Assembly: GCF_000801315.1 (NCBI RefSeq)
Contig: NZ_CP010054.1
Location: 496,001 to 560,000 of the forward strand
Reading direction: 5' to 3'
Length of the DNA stretch: 64,000 nucleotides
DNA from: Hymenobacter sp. DG25B
GTDB taxonomy: Bacteria > Bacteroidota > Bacteroidia > Cytophagales > Hymenobacteraceae
Part shown: positions 59,064 through 64,000 of the stretch, one piece after another
Layout: each line of letters begins with the position of its first letter
How positions within the stretch are numbered: the first letter of the stretch is position 1
Position numbers and translations under genes: made by a program
The notes under the pieces: model-generated
What the model saw: the letters and a program-made list of their open reading frames with translations, nothing else
Told to the model about the DNA's origin: nothing
The model's database searches: none

Positions 59064-62000
59064 ATGTTATCAGTGGAGCAAGAGCGGCTGCTGGCCCTGC
59101 TCGCCTATACCCAGGAAAGCGTGCGGCTGCGGTCTGCGCCGGCGGCCGATGTTACCCGGCAGCCACATTTTCATGCCCTGGAAGCCCAGCTAAGCGGCTT
59201 GCCGGGCGTGGAATTGAATCTGGCTGCCAACTCCCCGGAAGCAGAAGAAGAGGTATGGCTGCGCATTGAGCGGCTGCGGGAACGGCCCGCGCCGCCCATT
59301 CTGGAAGAGCCCCTGGCCACGCTGATTGACTTCACAAACGACCCTGGCAGCCGGCCGGAGCTGCGCCGTGCACTGCCCGCCAGCACCCTGCGCCGCCTGG
59401 GGCTACTGCCGGAAGACGCCTCGCCGGAACCCGCCTACGACCCCCTGGCTCCGATAGAAACCAGTACCCTGGCCCAGTTCCCCGGCCTGGCGGTGGCGTT
59501 GGAGCAGTATATCCGGCAGCAGTGGCAGCCGTGGGCGCTGGAAGAAAACCAGCGCCGCCGCACCATGGCGTGGTACTCCCGGCTATATACCCTCAAGCAG
59601 CAGCTGGATGGCGGCCTCACGGATTCCCCCCTGGAGCTGGTTTGGGGCGTGGGCATGGCGGTGTGGCACCTGAACGGCACTGCCGTGTGCTACCCGCTGC
59701 TCACCCGCCTGGTAGAGCTGACGCTGAATCCGCAGAGCATGGCGCTGGAAATTCGCCCCCGGGACGTGGTAACCCGTCTGGAGGTGGAGATATATGCGGC
59801 GCAAAATGTGGGCGGCGTAGCAGAGCTGGAGCGGGGCAGCCGTCCCTTTCTCACCGAAAGCCCCTACCTGTCTCCTTTTGACCCGGATACATACAAGCCC
59901 ATATTGGAGCTGGCGGCCGGCTTTCTGGATGAGCAGGGCCATTTTCTGTTCGATAAGAACCAGGCCCGCCTATTACCCACCGCCACGGCGGCGCTCCAGA
60001 TAACCGACACCTGGGTGCTGTTTGCCCGCCCGCGCACCAGCAATGCTTTTTTGCAGGATCTGGAAGCCCTGCGCGGGCAAGTGGAGCAGGCACCACAAGG
60101 GCTGCCAGAGGCCGCCGCCGCGCTGGTGCGGGAACCGGCCGACTACCACGCCAACCGCCCGCTGCCGGCTTTCCGGGGTTTATCGATGGTGGGTGGCAGC
60201 ACCGAAAACCCGGATTCCCCGCCGCAGGAGCTGTATTTCCCGCTGCCGTTTAATGACGAGCAGGTACGCATTGTGCAAATGCTGGAGCACGCCCCCGGTG
60301 TGGTTGTGCAGGGCCCGCCCGGCACCGGCAAAACCCACACCATTGCCAACGTTATCTGTCATTATCTGGCTTTGGGCAAGCGGGTGCTGGTGACATCCAT
60401 GAAGGATCCGGCCCTGGCCGTGCTGCGCGATAAGCTCCCGGCAGCCGTGCGCCCCCTGGCCATCAGCCTGCTGACCAGTGAACGGGAAGGAATGCAGCAA
60501 TTTGAATACGCCATTCAGCGCATTGGCGAGGAAGTGCAGCGCCTCGACCCTGCCACTTCCACCCGGCAGATTGAGCAGTTGGCGGCGCAGCTGGATGCCT
60601 GCCACGCCCAGATGGCCGACATCGATAGGCTTGTAACCCAATGGGGCCAGCAAAACCTGCAGCCGCTGGATCTGGATGGAGAAATGCTGACGGCAAGAGA
60701 CATTGCCCGGGAGGTGGTACAGAGCGGAACGCTGGCCAATTGGCTGACCGACGACCTGGAAACAGACCCAGCTCATGCCCCACAGTTCACAGAGGCAGAA
60801 ATTAATGCCTTACGCACCGCTCGCCGCACACTGCAGGCTGATTTGGAATACCGAACCGCCCAATTGCCTGCGCTGGAAGCACTGCCGGATATCCGCGAGT
60901 TGTTGCTCACGCACCAACAGCTCAGCCGGGCTACTGAGCTACAGAAGGCCGTTGCCCTAGGGCAGGTACCGCCGCTGGCCGCGCTTCCCGATATGCCGGA
61001 CCAGCTGTCTGCGGTGCTGGCTATGCTTACCTCTGTACAGGAGCAGCGGCAGCAAATAGCCGCTATAACCTGGGGTATCAGTCAGCAGGAGCAGCTAAAG
61101 CAAGGCCGAAAGGTGCCGCTGTATGCTCTGCTGGAAGCGCTGGGAGCAGAACTGCGAACCGCACTGCAGGCCAGGCAGCAGTTTCTGCCCCGGCCGGTAA
61201 GTGTGCCGGCCGGGATAGAGCTGAATGAGGAGCTGGTGGAGGCAATTCAGGCGCAGGCACAGGGACAGCGCCCCTTCGGGCTGGCCGGTTGGTTTGGCAA
61301 AACCGCGCAAAAGCAGCAGCTGGCCGAAATCAGGGTTATGGCAACCGCCCCGGCTACGGCTGCGGACTGGGCCTACGTGGACAACTACCTGAAGGTGCTG
61401 CGGACCCTATGTGCATTAGCGGCCCGCTGGAATGCTTTAGCTGCGGAATTAAGCCTGCCGGTTCTGGTGGCAGATCAGCCGATAGCCGCTGCCGCGGAAG
61501 CCGGACAGCGCTACGAAGAGTACGAGCTGCTGCGCGATGTGCAACAGCTGGAAGATGAGCTAAATACAAGCCTGCAACGCGTGTTGCCCTCCTGGCCCCC
61601 CGCCGGAAAGATTTTTCCTCTCGAAGAGGCCCGGAAAATACTCCAACTGCACCAGGACCGCCTGCAGCTGGAAACTACCTGGACCGTGCGCGAGCAATAC
61701 GAACGGGCACTGCACGGTGCTACCGGCGCTATCAGCGAAGAACTGCGGCAGTTCATGGCCCATACCCTGGGCAACCCAGCCGTGACGGACGAGGCAATGC
61801 AGGCCCAGTGGGCCGCGCTAACTCAGGAGCTGCGGCGCATCCACGCCCTGCAAAGCGAACTGGCTACGGTTACGAACCTAACATCACAAATTGCTGCCTC
61901 CGGCGCTCTGCGCTGGGCGGCTCGCCTACAGCATGAGCCAGCCAACGGCACCCTTGATGAGCTGCTGCCCGCCGACTGGTCGGTGCGGTGGCGGCTACGG

Positions 62001-63644
62001 CGCCTGGCGCGTTACCTGTCGGGGCTCGATCATCGGGCTGAAATCAAACAGCTGGCCGCTGACCGGGTAGAAACCGAAGCGGCCCTGGCCCGCACCTATC
62101 AGGACATCATCACCCAAAAAACCTGGCTGCAGCTGGCGCTAAAGGCCACCCCTCTGGTGCGTAGTGCGCTGCAGGCCTACCGCAGTGCCATTACCCGGGT
62201 GGGCAAAGGAACCGGCAAGAGTGCCGGCAAGCACCGGCAGGCAGCCCGGGAAGCGGCGCAGGTAGCCAACTCGGCCATTCCGTGCTGGATTATGCCGCAC
62301 TATCGGGTGTCGGAGTCATTACCGGCGGAGCTGGGGGCGTTTGATCTGGTGATTGTGGATGAGGCCTCGCAGTCGAACCTGCTGGCATTACCGGCCCTGC
62401 TGCGGGCCCGGAAAATCCTGATTGTGGGCGATGATAAGCAGGTGGGTCCCGGCCGCAGCGGGCTGACGGAAGAAAAGGAAAATGAGCTGATGAGCCGCTT
62501 TCTGGCCACGCAGCCGGCCCTCTATCGGCCCCAGCTTTCGCCCAGTCATTCTATCTACCAGCTGTTTCAGGTGGTTTTCTCGGATTCGCAGGTACCGCTG
62601 CAGGAGCATTTCCGGAGTGTGGGCCCCATTATCGAATACTCTAAACGGGAGTTTTACCACCACAGTCTGCGACCCCTGCGCCTGCCTAAAGCCTCCGAGC
62701 GGCTGGACCCGCCTCTGGTGGATGTGCTGGTAGAAGACGGTGCCCGGCAGGGTGACATCAATCCCGGGGAAGCCCGCTTTATTGTGGAGGAAATCCGTCG
62801 GTTGACCCAGGACCCGGCTATGCAGCAGCGCAGCATTGGCGTGGTGTCGTTGCTGGCGGATAAGCAGGCCAAGCTTATCTGGGAGATGCTGGAGCAGGAA
62901 ATAGGGCTGGAAACCATGCTGCGGCACCAGCTGGCCTGTGGCAATGCGCATACCTTCCAGGGTAAAGAGCGGGATATTATGTTCCTCTCCCTGGTGGTGT
63001 CGCCGGGGCAGGCCACAGCTATGGGGCAAACCGAAGATGCGCGCCGCTTTAACGTGGCCGCCTCCCGCGCCCGCGACCGGATGTATCTGGTGCGCAGCAT
63101 TGAGTTGGAAGACCTCAGCCCCGCCGACCAGCTGCGCCGCAACTTGCTGGCCCATTTCACGGCGCCGTATGCTCAGGATGAGCAGTGCGTAAACAACCTG
63201 CGGGCGCTGTGCGAGTCGCCGTTTGAGCAGGAAGTGTACGATATGCTCACCACGCGCGGCTACCGCGTGCAGCCGCAGGTGCGCGTGGGTCATTACCGCA
63301 TTGACCTGGTAGTAGAAGGCGAAAACGACCAGCGCCTGGCCGTAGAGTGCGACGGTGACCAGTACCACGGCCCCGACCGGTGGCAGGACGACCTGCGCCG
63401 GCAGCGCGTGCTGGAGCGGGCCGGCTGGCAGTTCTGGCGCTGCTTTGCCTCCGCCTGGGTACGCTGGCGCCAGGAAACCGAGCAGGACCTGCTGGATACT
63501 CTGACGCGCGCCGGAATCAGGCCGGTAAGTGCTACTGCCGTACCGGGCAGGCACACGGAAAGCCGCCGCTATGTGGCATTTCCGGCACAGGAGGCAGAAG
63601 CCGCCTCCGCCTTCGAAATGTCAGGGCCGCCCAGGCCCGCGTGA
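59064..63644 (+). CDS. Giant SF1 helicase with C-terminal PD-(D/E)xK nuclease domain
   Basis: In this 1,526-residue protein, residues 1-400 are of unknown fold. A UPF1/Dna2-like SF1 helicase is split by a long helical insertion: Walker A GPPGTGKT at 417-424; Walker B VDEASQ (D1099/E1100); GDDKQVGPG; and motif VI FNVAASRARDRMYLV. The insertion (about 480-1040) is rich in coiled-coil-like sequence. The end (about 1395-1495) is a restriction-endonuclease-like domain of the Vsr/DUF559/MTES_1575 type with D1414 in YRIDLVV and E1428-C-D1430-G in AVECDGDQYH. A helicase-nuclease in one chain suits DNA repair or anti-phage defence. It is a single gene with no obvious partners. Confidence 0.85.
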   Translation: MLSVEQERLLALLAYTQESVRLRSAPAADVTRQPHFHALEAQLSGLPGVELNLAANSPEAEEEVWLRIERLRERPAPPILEEPLATLIDFTNDPGSRPELRRALPASTLRRLGLLPEDASPEPAYDPLAPIETSTLAQFPGLAVALEQYIRQQWQPWALEENQRRRTMAWYSRLYTLKQQLDGGLTDSPLELVWGVGMAVWHLNGTAVCYPLLTRLVELTLNPQSMALEIRPRDVVTRLEVEIYAAQNVGGVAELERGSRPFLTESPYLSPFDPDTYKPILELAAGFLDEQGHFLFDKNQARLLPTATAALQITDTWVLFARPRTSNAFLQDLEALRGQVEQAPQGLPEAAAALVREPADYHANRPLPAFRGLSMVGGSTENPDSPPQELYFPLPFNDEQVRIVQMLEHAPGVVVQGPPGTGKTHTIANVICHYLALGKRVLVTSMKDPALAVLRDKLPAAVRPLAISLLTSEREGMQQFEYAIQRIGEEVQRLDPATSTRQIEQLAAQLDACHAQMADIDRLVTQWGQQNLQPLDLDGEMLTARDIAREVVQSGTLANWLTDDLETDPAHAPQFTEAEINALRTARRTLQADLEYRTAQLPALEALPDIRELLLTHQQLSRATELQKAVALGQVPPLAALPDMPDQLSAVLAMLTSVQEQRQQIAAITWGISQQEQLKQGRKVPLYALLEALGAELRTALQARQQFLPRPVSVPAGIELNEELVEAIQAQAQGQRPFGLAGWFGKTAQKQQLAEIRVMATAPATAADWAYVDNYLKVLRTLCALAARWNALAAELSLPVLVADQPIAAAAEAGQRYEEYELLRDVQQLEDELNTSLQRVLPSWPPAGKIFPLEEARKILQLHQDRLQLETTWTVREQYERALHGATGAISEELRQFMAHTLGNPAVTDEAMQAQWAALTQELRRIHALQSELATVTNLTSQIAASGALRWAARLQHEPANGTLDELLPADWSVRWRLRRLARYLSGLDHRAEIKQLAADRVETEAALARTYQDIITQKTWLQLALKATPLVRSALQAYRSAITRVGKGTGKSAGKHRQAAREAAQVANSAIPCWIMPHYRVSESLPAELGAFDLVIVDEASQSNLLALPALLRARKILIVGDDKQVGPGRSGLTEEKENELMSRFLATQPALYRPQLSPSHSIYQLFQVVFSDSQVPLQEHFRSVGPIIEYSKREFYHHSLRPLRLPKASERLDPPLVDVLVEDGARQGDINPGEARFIVEEIRRLTQDPAMQQRSIGVVSLLADKQAKLIWEMLEQEIGLETMLRHQLACGNAHTFQGKERDIMFLSLVVSPGQATAMGQTEDARRFNVAASRARDRMYLVRSIELEDLSPADQLRRNLLAHFTAPYAQDEQCVNNLRALCESPFEQEVYDMLTTRGYRVQPQVRVGHYRIDLVVEGENDQRLAVECDGDQYHGPDRWQDDLRRQRVLERAGWQFWRCFASAWVRWRQETEQDLLDTLTRAGIRPVSATAVPGRHTESRRYVAFPAQEAEAASAFEMSGPPRPA

Positions 63645-63675
63645 ATTTTCTCCCGCGGGCCTGGGCGGCCCTGAC
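63620..63675. terminator. Terminator with 22-bp perfect arms overlapping the helicase stop
   Basis: Arms 63620-63641 and 63654-63675 are exact reverse complements. The left arm encodes the last residues (SGPPRPA) of the helicase-nuclease, and the stop codon is in the loop. It separates that gene from the convergent EamA gene. Confidence 0.75.
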
Positions 63676-63683
63676 TTTACGGC

Positions 63684-64000
63684 CTACCGGGCCCGGTGAA
63701 TAATAAACACACTGAGCAGGATAATGACCATGCCCAGTACGTGCCAGAGGTTAAACGCCTCGCCATCCAGCAAGCCCCAGCCCAGCGCCACAATGGGCAC
63801 GATGTAGGTATTAGACGCCGCAAACAGGGCCGTAGAGCTGTGAATGAGCTTGTTGAACAGCACCATAGCAATGGCGGTGCTCATGGTGGCCAGCAGCGCA
63901 ATGTAGCCGAAGGCCGTCCAGGCGCCGGGCACGGTAGCCAGTTTATGCAGGAAATCGGTGCCCAGCAGCAGGAAGGCCAGTGCCGGTCCGCCAATTAAAA
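63684..64000 (-). CDS. EamA/DMT-family transporter, C-terminal part (5' partial)
   Basis: The frame is open to the window edge, so the start lies beyond 64000. The visible 105 residues or so contain three hydrophobic helices: GPALAFLLLGTDFL, FGYIALLATMSTAIAMVLFNKLI and the last, HVLGMVIILLSVFIIH. Between them is the family segment ASNTYIVPIVALGWGLLDGEAF, the second EamA repeat's conserved P-I-V-A/x-G-x-x-x-x-E region. It is a drug/metabolite exporter family member of unknown substrate. Confidence 0.8.
   Translation of the reverse strand, partial: LIGGPALAFLLLGTDFLHKLATVPGAWTAFGYIALLATMSTAIAMVLFNKLIHSSTALFAASNTYIVPIVALGWGLLDGEAFNLWHVLGMVIILLSVFIIHRAR

Overview
The window looks like chromosome of a Bacteroidota bacterium of the Cytophagales, most likely Hymenobacter or a close relative. 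The evidence is a high-GC backbone, type IX secretion (T9SS) C-terminal domains, a PID-CTERM/exosortase cluster, TAnnTTTG-type promoter boxes instead of Shine-Dalgarno sites, and the gene order DUF1573 - yajC - YbbR/CdaR - coaE. No database search was run; names rest on motifs read in the translated sequence.

Backbone left (1-15.2 kb): the end of a T9SS cargo gene, an FAD oxidoreductase, an ABC exporter, a leucine-dehydrogenase-like enzyme, nusB, a YtxH protein, NAD-type isocitrate dehydrogenase, the DUF1573-yajC-ybbR-coaE run, an acetyltransferase-like gene and two tandem GT-C membrane glycosyltransferase paralogues.

Island (15,250-45,110): about 29.9 kb inserted in the 3' half of a tRNA-Val(TAC) gene. 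A 46-bp copy of the tRNA 3' half lies at the left end beside a tyrosine recombinase; the restored tRNA lies at the right end. The left module holds integrase, an AT-rich unknown gene, an excisionase-like HTH protein and a rolling-circle Rep-like protein with hairpins on both sides. Next come a type I restriction-modification locus (hsdR, a split hsdS, an unknown gene, hsdM) and an HTH repressor facing an ADP-ribosylglycohydrolase across a perfect 24-bp palindrome. The right half is a co-directional minus-strand cluster: a giant secreted beta-helix/PKD protein, a PID-CTERM protein, an exosortase, its associated membrane protein, and a second large T9SS cargo protein.

The giant gene (34,046-44,646) appears as five ORFs but reads as one protein of about 3,534 residues if one base is restored at each of four G/C runs. 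It contains three nearly identical 1.4-1.5-kb repeats. Their spacing is 1,982 bp, which becomes 1,983 (661 codons) with the missing base. The same kind of one-base loss in a G/C run breaks hsdS, an AsmA-like gene and the start of the ABC exporter, so undercalled homopolymers are the likeliest cause; phase variation remains possible for the surface protein.

Backbone right (45.1-64 kb): AsmA-like protein, TerB-like protein, MscS channel, a Glu/Leu/Phe/Val dehydrogenase, an ArsR-type regulator, hemA, a sensor kinase, a lipocalin-like lipoprotein, a carboxypeptidase-regulatory-like protein, an amino-acid permease, a 1,526-residue SF1 helicase-nuclease fusion and the end of an EamA transporter. 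Several families of intergenic inverted repeats occur in the backbone; I saw none of them inside the island.
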